Shown here piece after piece: positions 44,697 to 53,073 of a DNA stretch of 64,000 nt. Position 1 is the stretch's first letter. Every line of letters begins with the position of its first letter. A program made the translations under genes and the position numbers. Source of the DNA: Dinoroseobacter sp049800775 (GTDB lineage: Bacteria; Pseudomonadota; Alphaproteobacteria; Rhodobacterales; Rhodobacteraceae); the NCBI RefSeq assembly GCF_049800775.1, contig NZ_JBNAFR010000009.1:62001-126000 (forward strand), given 5' to 3'. The notes beneath the pieces are model-generated. The model saw nothing but the letters and a program-made list of their open reading frames with translations, did not search any database and was not told the origin of the DNA.

Positions 44697-44702
44697 GGGT
44701 TT

Positions 44703-44760
44703 GAGTATTTGGGGAACAATGAAGCCCAAAGCTCAGCATCTTAAGTCGTCAAATATCCCC
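44703..44760. repeat. Inverted pair of the dispersed AT-rich repeat (copies 3 and 4)
   Basis: Arm 1 (44703-44724) is GAGTATTT, GGGGAACA, ATGAAG. Arm 2 (44740-44760) is CTTAAGTCGT followed by CAAATATCCCC, the imperfect reverse complement of arm 1. Immediately beyond lies GCAGGAGGCCCC and an A6 run, the same trailing context as the copy at 58624. It fills the space after the ALDH gene. Confidence 0.65.
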
Positions 44761-44830
44761 GCAGGAGGCCCCGCCCCGATCAGGGGCGGAAAAAATCATG
44801 TGCGCCGAAGGCGCTCCGTTTGACTGACGG

Positions 44831-45823
44831 TCACAGCAGGTCTTCGGCCACAAATCTAGCGCGGACATCCGTTTTGGGGCGCGCCCCGAAATGGCTGATC
44901 ACTTCGGCCGCTGCGATCACCCCCATGCGCCCGCAGGTCTCCAGCGTCTGGCCCGTCGCCAGACCATAGAGGAACCCGGCGGCGAACTGATCCCCGGCCC
45001 CGGTGGCATCCACGGGCACCACGCGGGTCACGGGCACCTGCACCCGCTCTGCTCCACGGATGGCGACGACCGGATCGCCCGAGCGTGTGCAGACCACGAG
45101 CTCGCAAACCGATGCCGCTTGCGCCAGAGCCGCGTCCAGATCCTCGGTCTCGTAGAGCGCTTTGTACTCATGCTCATTGCCGATCACGAAGGTCAGCTCA
45201 TCAGCCACCAGCCGTTGGAAATCCGCCCTGTGCCGGTCGACGCAGAACGGGTCCGACAGGGTGATCCCGGCCTGCCCGCCGCCCGTGCGCGCAAACCGAG
45301 CAGCCGCCTCGAAGGCGGCTTTGCCCGGCACCTTGTCGAAGAGATACCCCTCGAGGAACAGCAACCCCACCTGATCGAACACGGTCTCAGACACATCTTC
45401 GGGCCCCAGATCCGCACCGGCACCGAGATAGGTGTTCATGGACCGCTCGCCATCCGGCGTGACGAAGATCATCGAGCGCGAGGTCGGTGCCTCGACATCC
45501 GGCTGCGGCGGGTTGGGAAAGGCCGTGCCCTCGGCCTCCATGCCCTGGGCATAGAACCGCCCGAGCGCATCATCCTTGACCCGTCCGATGAACGCGCAGC
45601 GCAGACCGAGCTCCCCCAGCCCCGCCAGCGTATTGGCCACCGACCCGCCAGGTGCCTGCACGCGTTCGGACATGGCCGCATAGAGCATCTCGGCGCGGGA
45701 GCGTTCGACCAGCTGCATGATCCCCTTCTCGATCCCCATATGGTCGAGAAAGCTGTCATCGGTCTGGGCGAGCACATCGACAATCGCGTTGCCGATGCCG
45801 ACAACCTGAAACGGGTGGGTCAT
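44831..45823 (-). CDS. PfkB family carbohydrate kinase, adenosine kinase-like
   Basis: Ribokinase-fold kinase of 330 residues. Signature GGSVANTLAGLGELG (PfkB signature 1) and VDATGAGDQFAAGFLYG with catalytic Asp (signature 2). The N-terminus, VVGIGNAIVDVLAQTDD, and the ability to hold an adenosine-type substrate pocket resemble adenosine kinases of this lineage; sugar kinases cannot be excluded. Its ATG overlaps the stop of a RidA-family gene, forming an nth-ridA-pfkB operon. Confidence 0.87.
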   Translation of the reverse strand: MTHPFQVVGIGNAIVDVLAQTDDSFLDHMGIEKGIMQLVERSRAEMLYAAMSERVQAPGGSVANTLAGLGELGLRCAFIGRVKDDALGRFYAQGMEAEGTAFPNPPQPDVEAPTSRSMIFVTPDGERSMNTYLGAGADLGPEDVSETVFDQVGLLFLEGYLFDKVPGKAAFEAAARFARTGGGQAGITLSDPFCVDRHRADFQRLVADELTFVIGNEHEYKALYETEDLDAALAQAASVCELVVCTRSGDPVVAIRGAERVQVPVTRVVPVDATGAGDQFAAGFLYGLATGQTLETCGRMGVIAAAEVISHFGARPKTDVRARFVAEDLL

Positions 45824-46218
45824 GGGGCAGGGTCCTTTACGACAGCATCAAGTTCGGTTTCGACCAACCAGGTCGGATCGATAAAGCGGCTCACTTCGAC
45901 AAAGGTGCAGGCCGGGCGGATCGCGCCGAACACCTCGCCATGGGCGCGGGCGGCCTCCTGCCATGTCCCGGCATCGGTCAGCAGGATCCGGCTGCGCAGC
46001 ACATCCTCCGGGCGCGCGCCAGCCTCGGCCAGTGCGGCCAGCCCGATCTCGAGACAGCGCAGGGTCTGGCCATAGACATCACCCGGGCAGGCCGTGCCAC
46101 CGGCCTCGGCGATGGGAGCGGTGCCCGCCACGGCCACGATCTCGCCGATCCGCACAGCGCGGGAAAAGCCGATCACCGGCTCCATGGGCGAGCCCGAGGC
46201 CACGTTGATCCGGCTCAT
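45820..46218 (-). CDS. RidA family protein
   Basis: A 132-residue member of the YjgF/YER057c/UK114 (RidA) superfamily, which hydrolyses reactive enamine/imine intermediates. Seen: FSRAVRIGEIVAVAGTAPIAE, QTLRCLEIGLAALAEAGA and VVRSRILLTDAG-like segment near residue 90. The key Arg of true RidA (in the LRVNYF-type motif) is not obvious, so it could be a RidX-type member. Coupled to nth upstream and pfkB downstream. Confidence 0.82.
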   Translation of the reverse strand: MSRINVASGSPMEPVIGFSRAVRIGEIVAVAGTAPIAEAGGTACPGDVYGQTLRCLEIGLAALAEAGARPEDVLRSRILLTDAGTWQEAARAHGEVFGAIRPACTFVEVSRFIDPTWLVETELDAVVKDPAP

Positions 46219-46859
46219 TCGGTCTTGTCCTCGAAGGGGCAGAGATCGCGGATCAGGCAGGCGCCGCAGGCAGGTTTGCGCGCCTTGCAGATGTAGCGGC
46301 CATGCAGGATCAGCCAGTGATGGGCGTGGTGCTGGAAATCGACGGGGATGTGATCCTCGATGGCCCGTTCCACGGCGACCACATCCTTGCCCGGGCAAAT
46401 CCCGGTCCGGTTCCCGATCCGAAAGATATGGGTGTCCACGGCCTGGCTCGGGTGGCCCCACCACATGTTCAGCACCACATTGGCGGTCTTGCGCCCCACG
46501 CCCGGCAGGCTTTCGAGTGCTGCGCGCGAGTTCGGGACCTCACCGCCATACTCCTCGACCAGAATCCGGCTGAGCTTGATGACGTTCTTGGCCTTGTTGC
46601 GGTAGAGCCCAATCGTCTTGATATGCGCGATCACGCCCTCTTCGCCCAGCTCCAGCATCTTCTCCGGCGTATCGGCGATCTTGAACAGCGCCTCGGTCGC
46701 CTTGTTCACCCCGGCATCTGTCGCCTGCGCACTCAGCGCCACGGCCACCACCAGCGTGTAGGCATTCACATGGTTGAGCTCGCCCTTCGGCTCCGCCTCA
46801 GCGGTCTGGAACCGGGTGAAGATCTCGCGGATCGTGTGATAATCGAGTTGCTTGGCCAT
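46215..46859 (-). CDS. nth: Endonuclease III (DNA glycosylase/AP lyase)
   Basis: Base-excision repair glycosylase for oxidised pyrimidines, 214 residues. Helix-hairpin-helix LPGVGRKTANVVLN with catalytic Lys, catalytic Asp in VDTHIFRIGNR, and the C-terminal 4Fe-4S motif C-x6-C-x2-C-x5-C (CKARKPACGACLIRDLC). First gene of a three-gene operon with overlapping stops and starts. Confidence 0.97.
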   Translation of the reverse strand: MAKQLDYHTIREIFTRFQTAEAEPKGELNHVNAYTLVVAVALSAQATDAGVNKATEALFKIADTPEKMLELGEEGVIAHIKTIGLYRNKAKNVIKLSRILVEEYGGEVPNSRAALESLPGVGRKTANVVLNMWWGHPSQAVDTHIFRIGNRTGICPGKDVVAVERAIEDHIPVDFQHHAHHWLILHGRYICKARKPACGACLIRDLCPFEDKTE

Positions 46860-46970
46860 CCGCGCTCATATGCCCAATGCGCGGCCTCGGGGCAAGCGGC
46901 GCAAATGCGCAAAATTCGGGTCGCTCGGCCGCGCGCGGAGGATTAGCTTGGAAGGAACAGGAGGCCCGAG

Positions 46971-47858
46971 ATGTCCGACCCCGCCAAGACCCAGATCATG
47001 ACCGACCCGATGACCGATGACCGCTACCATTACGGCGTGATCCGCCGCGCGATTGACGAGATCGATGCCGCGGGCGGCGCGCCCCTGCCGCTGGAGGATC
47101 TGGCGACCCGGATCGGGATGAGCCCGGCCCATCTGCAGCGCACCTTCTCGGCCTGGGTCGGGGTCTCGCCCAAGCGGTACCAGCAATACCTGACCCTCGA
47201 CCATGCCAAGGCCCTGCTTGCCGAGCGCTTCACGACGCTGGAGGCGGCGGGGGAGCTGGGTCTTTCGGGGTCCGGGCGGCTCCATGATCTCTTCGTGACA
47301 TGGGAGGCCATGAGCCCCGGGGAGTTTGCCCGCAAGGGGGCCGGGCTCGCCATTCGCTGGGGCTGGTTCGACAGCCCCTTCGGCCTCGCACTGGTGATGG
47401 GGACCGATAAGGGGATCTGCGGGATCGCCTTTGCCTCCGAGACCGGGACGGAGGCCGCGATGGAGGATATGGTCGCGCGCTGGCCCAATGCGGATTTCGT
47501 CGAGGACCCGATGGGGCTGCGGCCCTGGGCTCTGGCGGCCTTTGGGGCCGAGGATGGAGATCTGGCCAAGGCCCCGCTCTACCTGATCGGGGCCCCGTTC
47601 CAGATCAAGGTCTGGGAGGCGTTGCTGCGCATCCCGTCGGGCCATGTGACGACCTATTCCGAGATTGCCCAGTCCATTGGATCCCCCAAGGCCGTGCGCG
47701 CCGTGGGCACTGCCGTCGGGCGCAATCCGGTCAGCTGGTTGATCCCATGCCACCGGGCGCTGCGCAAATCCGGCGGGCTTGGCGGGTATCACTGGGGCTT
47801 GCCGGTCAAGCGCGCCATGCTCGCGCAGGAGGCCGCGCAGCTCGCCGAGGCCGGATAA
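46971..47858 (+). CDS. AraC-type/methylated-DNA--protein-cysteine methyltransferase (Ada-like)
   Basis: A 295-residue fusion. The N-terminal AraC helix-turn-helix half (LPLEDLATRIGMSPAHLQRTFSAWVG) is followed by a methyltransferase domain with FQIKVWEALLRIPSGHVTTYSEIA and the active-site Cys260 in LIPCHRALRKSG. The N-terminal Cys4-zinc methyl-phosphotriester domain of true Ada is absent. It repairs O6-methylguanine and may regulate itself. Divergent from nth, so both repair genes share an upstream region. Confidence 0.93.
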   Translation: MSDPAKTQIMTDPMTDDRYHYGVIRRAIDEIDAAGGAPLPLEDLATRIGMSPAHLQRTFSAWVGVSPKRYQQYLTLDHAKALLAERFTTLEAAGELGLSGSGRLHDLFVTWEAMSPGEFARKGAGLAIRWGWFDSPFGLALVMGTDKGICGIAFASETGTEAAMEDMVARWPNADFVEDPMGLRPWALAAFGAEDGDLAKAPLYLIGAPFQIKVWEALLRIPSGHVTTYSEIAQSIGSPKAVRAVGTAVGRNPVSWLIPCHRALRKSGGLGGYHWGLPVKRAMLAQEAAQLAEAG

Positions 47859-47988
47859 CCGCGCGGGCTGCGGCACCGTTCTGTCGGCCAAAGAGCGCCA
47901 AATTTCAGGCATTCCGGGGCTTGGCTATTGAATAACACGGCCAAGTATCCCGATATGCTGGAAAACAACCGCCTGAGGACGAGTACCC

Positions 47989-48615
47989 ATGCCCCTACGC
48001 ACACCCCTGATCCTGATGACGACCGGCGCGCTGGCCCTGTCCGCCTGCACCGTGACCGAAGACAATCGCAGAATGACCACCGGCGCCGCCATTGGCGGGC
48101 TTGTGGGCGCAGCCATCGGCGCGGGCGAAAGCCGGGACAAGGCGCTTGTGGGCGCGGTTCTGGGCGCAGGCGTGGGTGCGGCCATTGGCGATGCGCTCGA
48201 CCGGCAGGCCCGCGCGCTTGAGGAAGACCTCAACAACGATGCGGTGCAGATCGTCAATACCGGCTCCGAGCTGATCGTGACCCTGCCTCAGGACATCCTC
48301 TTTGCAGTGGATAGCACCGTGGTGCAGCCTACCCTGCAATCGGATCTGGTGGCGCTGGCGGGCAACCTGCTCGAATACCCGGAGACCACGGTTCAGGTGA
48401 TCGGACATACGGACAATACCGGCTCGGCCTCCTACAATCAGGACCTGTCCCAGCGTCGCGCGAACGCGGTCTCGTCGATCCTGCTGCAGAACGGGGTTCC
48501 GGCCTCTCGGGTGGTGGCCTTCGGGCGCGGGGAGGACCAGCCTGTGGCATCCAATCTCGACGCGGCCGGGCGGGCCCTGAACCGTCGCGTGGATATCGTC
48601 ATCACGCCGCGGTAG
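47989..48615 (+). CDS. OmpA family lipoprotein with glycine zipper
   Basis: A 208-residue outer-membrane-type lipoprotein: signal peptide with lipobox LSAC (Cys20), a glycine-zipper segment TGAAIGGLVGAAIGAGES plus a second zipper VGAVLGAGVGAAIGDALD, and a C-terminal OmpA/Pal peptidoglycan-binding domain (VQVIGHTDNTGSASYNQDLSQRRA, GRGEDQPVASN, NRRVDIVI). It anchors the envelope to peptidoglycan. Transcribed alone; a plausible promoter (TTGAAT-N17-CGATAT) lies in the 130-bp space upstream. Confidence 0.93.
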   Translation: MPLRTPLILMTTGALALSACTVTEDNRRMTTGAAIGGLVGAAIGAGESRDKALVGAVLGAGVGAAIGDALDRQARALEEDLNNDAVQIVNTGSELIVTLPQDILFAVDSTVVQPTLQSDLVALAGNLLEYPETTVQVIGHTDNTGSASYNQDLSQRRANAVSSILLQNGVPASRVVAFGRGEDQPVASNLDAAGRALNRRVDIVITPR

Positions 48616-48660
48616 TACCCGCGCAAAGATACGCCCTTCACGGGTTGCGGCGCGCCCCTT

Positions 48661-48681
48661 GTGGTCATATCTTTTGACCAC
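48661..48681. promoter_or_regulatory. Inverted repeat GTGGTCA-N7-TGACCAC before the FadR-type regulator
   Basis: Perfect 7-7-7 inverted repeat ending 15 nt before the ATG of the GntR gene. TGGT/ACCA half-sites are typical of FadR-subfamily operators, although the spacing is wider than usual, so autoregulation is the likely role. Confidence 0.65.
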
Positions 48682-48695
48682 TCAGGGGGCGCATC

Positions 48696-49463
48696 ATGCC
48701 ATTTCAACGCATTCAGTCCGAAAAGCTGTCGCACTCGGTGGTTCGCCAGATCGAGAAGCTGATCCTGCGCGGGATCCTGCGCCCGGGGGAGCGTTTGCCC
48801 TCGGAGCGGGAGCTATCCGAGAAGCTGGGCGTGTCGCGCCCGTCTTTGCGCGAAGCGCTGGCCGAGCTGCAGGAACGCGGGCTACTGGAAACCCGTGCGG
48901 GGGCCGGCGTCTATGTGGCCGAAGTGCTGGGCTCGGCCTTTTCGGACGCGCTGATCCAGCTCTTTGCCCAGCATGACGAGGCCGTCTTCGATTACCTCGC
49001 CTTTCGCCGGGATCTGGAGGGGCTGGCCGCAGACCGGGCCGCCCGGCTCGGCTCGGAAACGGATCTGCGCGTGGTCGATACGATCTTTCGCAAGATGGAA
49101 GCGGCCCATTCCAAGCGCAATCCGGACGAGGAATCCGCGCTCGATGCGGAGTTTCATCTGGCGATCATCGAAGCCAGCCACAACGTGATCATGCTGCATA
49201 TGATGCGGTCGATGTTCGACCTGCTGCGTGAAGGCGTGTTCTACAACCGCAAGATCATGTTCAAGCAGCGCGCCACGCGGGACCAGCTGCTGGAGCAGCA
49301 CCGGGCGATCAACGCCGCCGTGCAGGCCCGCGATCCGCTGGCCGCGCGAGAGGCGGTGCAGACCCACCTGGACTTCGTGGAGGGCTCGCTGGCCGATTGG
49401 CGGCAGATGGAAAAGAACGAAGCCATCGCCCGCCAACGCTTCGAACACGAGCAGCAGCGCTAG
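48696..49463 (+). CDS. GntR family regulator, FadR/PdhR-like
   Basis: A 255-residue regulator: winged helix-turn-helix at about 12-75 (LILRGILRPGERLPSERELSEKLGVSRPSLREALAELQERG) and an FCD domain (DAEFHLAIIEASHNVIMLHMM, EQHRAINAAVQARDPLAAREAVQTHLDFVE) of the all-helical pyruvate/lactate/glycolate-regulator type. It is not adjacent to an obvious target gene, and an operator covers its own 5' region. Confidence 0.9.
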   Translation: MPFQRIQSEKLSHSVVRQIEKLILRGILRPGERLPSERELSEKLGVSRPSLREALAELQERGLLETRAGAGVYVAEVLGSAFSDALIQLFAQHDEAVFDYLAFRRDLEGLAADRAARLGSETDLRVVDTIFRKMEAAHSKRNPDEESALDAEFHLAIIEASHNVIMLHMMRSMFDLLREGVFYNRKIMFKQRATRDQLLEQHRAINAAVQARDPLAAREAVQTHLDFVEGSLADWRQMEKNEAIARQRFEHEQQR

Positions 49464-49471
49464 GATCGGTG

Positions 49472-49577
49472 GCGCCTTCCGCCCGCGGAAGGCGCGGACC
49501 CGCGAGAGGGCCAAGCGCCCCGCATGGCGCGTCCGTTGGGACAGAGCGCGACCGCGCGGTCCACATGTGGACCGCGC
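49472..49577 (+). repeat. Two-hairpin intergenic element, copy B
   Basis: Hairpin 1: GCGCCTTCCG/CGGAAGGCGC (49472-49495, loop CCCG), then GGACCCGCGAGA and GGCCAAGCG. Hairpin 2: 24-bp perfect palindrome with arms GCGCGGTCCACA/TGTGGACCGCGC (49554-49577). It lies between two convergent genes (the GntR regulator and atpF), as copy A does. Confidence 0.75.
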
Positions 49578-49593
49578 TTGCCCCAACCGCACA

Positions 49594-49622
49594 ACAAAAA
49601 ACCCGGCACAAGGCCGGGTTTC
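49594..49622 (-). terminator. Terminator of the F0 ATP synthase operon
   Basis: Stem ACCCGGC/GCCGGGT with 5-nt loop, flanked by A6 (minus-strand T6), located 25 nt beyond the atpF stop. Confidence 0.85.
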
Positions 49623-49646
49623 TCGAAATCGTTGTGAGATCGGGGA

Positions 49647-50207
49647 TCAGTGCAGCTTGGCCTGAACTTCCTGGATCGCGGCCGCATTCATCGCCTCGAG
49701 CTCGGATTTGCCCAGCTTGGCTTCGATCACCTCGGCCGCCGCTGCGACAGCCACTGTCACGGCCTTGTCCTTGACCTCTTTCACGGCCGAGGCCTGAGCG
49801 GATGCGAGCTGCTCTTCCGCGGCAGCCAGACGCCGTGCGATGGAGGTTTCCAGGTCGATCTTCGCCTGGGCAGCCGCGGCTTCCGCGTCTTCCTTGGCCG
49901 TGGCCACGATGGCATCCGCCTGGCCCTGAACCTCGCGCTGCTGGCGCTCGTAGGAGGCCAGGATGGTCTGCGCTTCTTCGCGCAGTGCCTTGGCTTCGTC
50001 CAGCTCGGCCTTGATGCCCTCAGCCCGCTTGTCGAGCATGCCACTCAGCATCTGCGGCACCTTGAAGTACAGCACGACGCCGATGAAACACAGGAACGAG
50101 ATCAACACGATGAAGTCCGTGTTGGAGAGCGAGAAGAACGGCCCCTTGGCCGCCAGCGCCGGTGTCGCCACCAGAGCGAATGCGGCAGGCAGGATCAGTT
50201 TTGTCAT
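49647..50207 (-). CDS. atpF: ATP synthase F0 subunit b
   Basis: Peripheral stalk subunit, 186 residues. A signal-like leader MTKLILPAAFALVATPALA precedes the membrane segment NTDFIVLISFLCFIGVVLYF; the rest is a long charged coiled coil (REEAQTILASYERQQREVQGQADAIV). Last gene of the atpIBEXF operon, five bases after atpX. Confidence 0.95.
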   Translation of the reverse strand: MTKLILPAAFALVATPALAAKGPFFSLSNTDFIVLISFLCFIGVVLYFKVPQMLSGMLDKRAEGIKAELDEAKALREEAQTILASYERQQREVQGQADAIVATAKEDAEAAAAQAKIDLETSIARRLAAAEEQLASAQASAVKEVKDKAVTVAVAAAAEVIEAKLGKSELEAMNAAAIQEVQAKLH

Positions 50208-50211
50208 GTCC

Positions 50212-50736
50212 TTACCCCTTCACGCGCTGCGACACAGCCGACGAGACATCCACATCCGTGGCGTTCGGCAGCAATGCAGAGACCAGTGCGGTTGCGGTTT
50301 CGGTCGCGACCTCGGTCACGCTCTCCATCGCATTGGCCCGGATCTCGGCAATGGCTTTCTCCGACTCCGCGGCTTTCGCGGCGATCTCGGCATCGGCCTT
50401 CTGAGTGGCCACGTCCAGATCCGCCTGGATCTCGGCCTTGGCTTCGGCAACGATTTTCTGTGCTTCGGCACGGGCATCCGCCAGCGCCTGATTATAGGCT
50501 TTCTCAGCCTCCACTGCCGCGAGCTTGAGCTCTTCGGCGGCGGCCAGATCGTTGGTGATCGTCCCGCTGCGTTCGGCCAGAACCGACGCGATGCGCGGCA
50601 AGGCCACCTTGGTCAGGATCAGATAGATCGCTGCCAGCGTGATGATCAGCCAGAAAATCTGGTTGGGAAAGGTCGAGAAATCCAGCTGGGGCATGCCCGG
50701 CGCGGATTCAACGGCCCCGTGTGCGTCAGTTGCCAT
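50212..50736 (-). CDS. atpX: ATP synthase F0 subunit b'
   Basis: The b' stalk subunit typical of Rhodobacterales and photosynthetic bacteria, 174 residues. A short cytosolic N-terminus leads to the helix FPNQIFWLIITLAAIYLILTKVAL, followed by a coiled coil (IASVLAERSGTITNDLAAAEELKLAAVEAEKAYNQALADARAEAQKI). It forms a b/b' heterodimer with AtpF. Confidence 0.95.
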   Translation of the reverse strand: MATDAHGAVESAPGMPQLDFSTFPNQIFWLIITLAAIYLILTKVALPRIASVLAERSGTITNDLAAAEELKLAAVEAEKAYNQALADARAEAQKIVAEAKAEIQADLDVATQKADAEIAAKAAESEKAIAEIRANAMESVTEVATETATALVSALLPNATDVDVSSAVSQRVKG

Positions 50737-50764
50737 GCGTCCCTCCTTGGCCCTCTTTCACATC

Positions 50765-50789
50765 GGATCAGCCCGTTTCAGGCTGACCC
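50765..50789 (-). promoter_or_regulatory. Hairpin behind atpE
   Basis: Stem GGATCAGCC/GGCTGACCC with one mismatch and a 7-nt loop, 25 nt after the atpE stop on the minus strand, without a U-run. It may stabilise the atpE end of the message, in line with the high c-subunit demand. Confidence 0.45.
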
Positions 50790-50814
50790 GACCGTAAGGA
50801 TGGCTTTGGAAAGC

Positions 50815-51039
50815 TTAGACGGCAAACATCAGCAGCAGAGCGACGAGGAATGCGAAGATCCCCAGAGCTTCTGCGAACGCGATGCCGATGAAGAGGGTCG
50901 CGGTCTGGCCAGCTGCCGCGGAGGGGTTCCGCAGAGCGCCTGCCAGGAAGTTGCCTGCCACGTGGCCCACACCGATTGCGGCTGCGCCGGAACCGATTGC
51001 TGCCAGGCCTGCGCCGATATGTGCGAGTTCGCCTTCCAT
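50815..51039 (-). CDS. atpE: ATP synthase F0 subunit c
   Basis: c-ring subunit of 74 residues with two helices: HIGAGLAAIGSGAAAIGVGHVAGNF (glycine-rich) and TLFIGIAFAEALGIFAFLVALLLM, containing the ion-binding Glu57. The cytoplasmic loop RNPSAAAG links them. Proton coupling is expected. Confidence 0.97.
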   Translation of the reverse strand: MEGELAHIGAGLAAIGSGAAAIGVGHVAGNFLAGALRNPSAAAGQTATLFIGIAFAEALGIFAFLVALLLMFAV

Positions 51040-51101
51040 GATGTGTCTCCTTACGATGGAATTGCTGAGTTTCAGAGACAGGGTCGACCCTGCCGGTTGT
51101 C

Positions 51102-51848
51102 TTAGTGATGCGGGTGCAGTGCGTCCTTGAGATACACGCAAGTCAGGATGGTGAAGACGTAGGCCTGAATGGCCGACACCAGAACCTCGAGCCCGTAGAT
51201 CGCCATCACGCCGATGATGGCGATGGGCGCCACGGCGGTGACCTGGGCAAAGCCGGCGAACACCTTGAGAACGGCGTGACCGGCCATCATGTTGCCCGCC
51301 AGACGAATGGAATGGCTCACGGGGCGCACGAAGTAGGAAATCACCTCGATCACGGCCAGCACCGGACGCAACGGCAGGGGCGCCGAGGACACCCAGAAGA
51401 GGCTCAGGAAGCCCGCGCCGTTCTTAACGAAGCCGATGATGGTCACGGTGAAGAACACCGCGAAGGCCAGAACCGCCGTTACAGCGATATGCGAAGTGGT
51501 GGTGAAGCTCATCGGGATCAGGCCGAGGAAGTTCGACAGGATGATGAACATGAAAAGCGTGAAGATGTAGGGGAAGTACTTCAGACCGTCCTTGCCGGTC
51601 ACATCCTCAACCATCTTGTAGACAAAGCCATAAGCAAGCTCGGCGATGGACTGCGCCTTGGTCGGCACCACGGCGCGCCCGCGCGTCCCGGTCACCAGCA
51701 GCAGCGTCAGCGCGGCCACGGCCAGCGCCATCCACAGGGTCACATTGGTCGGTGTGTAGAAGTGCACCGGTCCGTCCCCGAACAGGGGAGACACGATGAA
51801 CTGGTCCATGGGATGGAATGAGAGTCCGCCGCCGTCTTCGCTTGCCAC
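51102..51848 (-). CDS. atpB: ATP synthase F0 subunit a
   Basis: Proton-channel subunit of 248 residues starting with GTG at 51848, just after the atpI stop. Features: HPMDQFIVSPLF, FPYIFTLFMFIILSNFLGLIP and the essential Arg in SIRLAGNMMAGHAVLKVFAG. Five or six helices. Confidence 0.96.
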   Translation of the reverse strand: MASEDGGGLSFHPMDQFIVSPLFGDGPVHFYTPTNVTLWMALAVAALTLLLVTGTRGRAVVPTKAQSIAELAYGFVYKMVEDVTGKDGLKYFPYIFTLFMFIILSNFLGLIPMSFTTTSHIAVTAVLAFAVFFTVTIIGFVKNGAGFLSLFWVSSAPLPLRPVLAVIEVISYFVRPVSHSIRLAGNMMAGHAVLKVFAGFAQVTAVAPIAIIGVMAIYGLEVLVSAIQAYVFTILTCVYLKDALHPHH

Positions 51849-51851
51849 AGT

Positions 51852-52184
51852 CTAGTCCCCTTCGCGCTCGGCGGATGGCTCCGCCTTCAGTCGTTCCGCC
51901 TGGATCTCGCGCGAGGACCGGATCATGGTCTGGATCCCCGCCGCAAAGCCCAGCAATGTAAATACCACCAGGAGGATCGGCGTTGTGCCGAACAGGCTGT
52001 CCAGCCCGTACCCGATGCCAAAACCGATCCCGAGACCGGCAACCAATTCCACCACCATCCGCCAGGCATGCTGGGCCAGAGAGTAATGCTCATCCTTCTT
52101 CGGAGCCGGGGCCTGCGCCTCTTTGGCGGCGTCGATCCGTGCCTCCAGCGCTTTGAGGCGCTCTTTGTGAGGGTCATCGGTCAT
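51852..52184 (-). CDS. atpI: AtpZ/AtpI family assembly factor
   Basis: A 110-residue membrane protein with two helices (WRMVVELVAGLGIGFGIGYGLDSLFG and ILLVVFTLLGFAAGIQTM) after a charged N-terminus. AtpI-type proteins help assemble the c-ring or carry Mg2+. First gene of the F0 operon. Confidence 0.92.
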   Translation of the reverse strand: MTDDPHKERLKALEARIDAAKEAQAPAPKKDEHYSLAQHAWRMVVELVAGLGIGFGIGYGLDSLFGTTPILLVVFTLLGFAAGIQTMIRSSREIQAERLKAEPSAEREGD

Positions 52185-52543
52185 GCCACACGTCTCCGCG
52201 TTGTTGAGCGCAAGCTAGGCCGGAGGGTGGGGCAGAGTCAACGCGCTGCGGCGCGGCGCATCACGGCCTTAAGTGCATGTATTTGATATATTTTTTAAAA
52301 CTGCGACAAGCTGGCCTCCACGGCGTTAGCGCCATCACTGGGCCTACGCTTATTCAACCGATTGGTTGATTTTAGCCAAGGACGCCACCTGGCCATGCCG
52401 CGCGCTAGCCCTCTGACAACCCCGCCAGAGGGCCCTGCGCCAGGGCTCAAACCGTCGATATGGACGGACCCGCCCCTCTTGCGCGGCCCGCGGTTTCGCA
52501 CCAGACCATTGAGACCCAGACGGACAAGGGACGGAGGATCGCG
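52185..52543. other. Intergenic region between atpI and the GFA gene
   Basis: A 359-bp space. The part nearest atpI has the F0 promoter (52212-52241). A 40-bp AT-rich block follows (about 52268-52305). At 52355-52368 there is CAACC-N4-GGTTG, a possible operator. No open reading frame with a credible start is seen. Confidence 0.6.
52212..52241 (-). promoter_or_regulatory. Predicted sigma-70 promoter of the F0 operon
   Basis: Minus strand TTGACT (52236-52241), 18-nt spacer, TAGCTT (52212-52217), about 28 nt before the atpI ATG. Confidence 0.6.
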
Positions 52544-52930
52544 ATGGATAGGGTGACCGGTGGCTGCCTCTGCGGTCAGGTGCGCTTTGCCGCGCGCGGT
52601 GCGCCGCTGCGCGTGGGGATCTGCCATTGCCTCGACTGCCGCAAGCATCACGGGGCTTTGTTCTACGCCGCCGCCATCTATGCGGAGGGTGCGGTGACCT
52701 TAACCGGCGAGACGCGCGCCCATGAGGGGCGGCATTTCTGCCCGACCTGCGGCTCTTCGGTCTTTGCCGAGAGCCCGGGCGAGGTGGAGCTTCACCTCGG
52801 GGCCCTCGAGACCCCGAGCCAGTTCGCACCGGAATACGAACTCTGGACCCTGCGCCGGGAGGATTGGCTGCCAGCCTTCCCCGACACGGTCTGTCACCGC
52901 GAGAGCCGCGAAGAACCTGCCCCCGACTGA
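52544..52930 (+). CDS. GFA family zinc protein
   Basis: A 128-residue member of the glutathione-dependent formaldehyde-activating enzyme/CENP-V superfamily. Zinc-binding cysteines in GGCLCGQVRF, CHCLDCRKHHG and FCPTCGSSVF. The GGAGG site before the ATG at 52544 decides the start. Most members are not true formaldehyde enzymes, so only the fold is certain. Confidence 0.9.
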   Translation: MDRVTGGCLCGQVRFAARGAPLRVGICHCLDCRKHHGALFYAAAIYAEGAVTLTGETRAHEGRHFCPTCGSSVFAESPGEVELHLGALETPSQFAPEYELWTLRREDWLPAFPDTVCHRESREEPAPD

Positions 52931-53073
52931 GCCGCCCCACTCGGGCGCGTCCGGCCTGCGACAGGACAGAATCCGGCCCCGGCGACGCGGCCTCGGCCCT
53001 CGGCGCCCGCCTCTGCACAACTGCGACGAGAGCGCGCTGGTCAGTTTCGCGCGCCCCGGCTAGAGCAGAAAGC

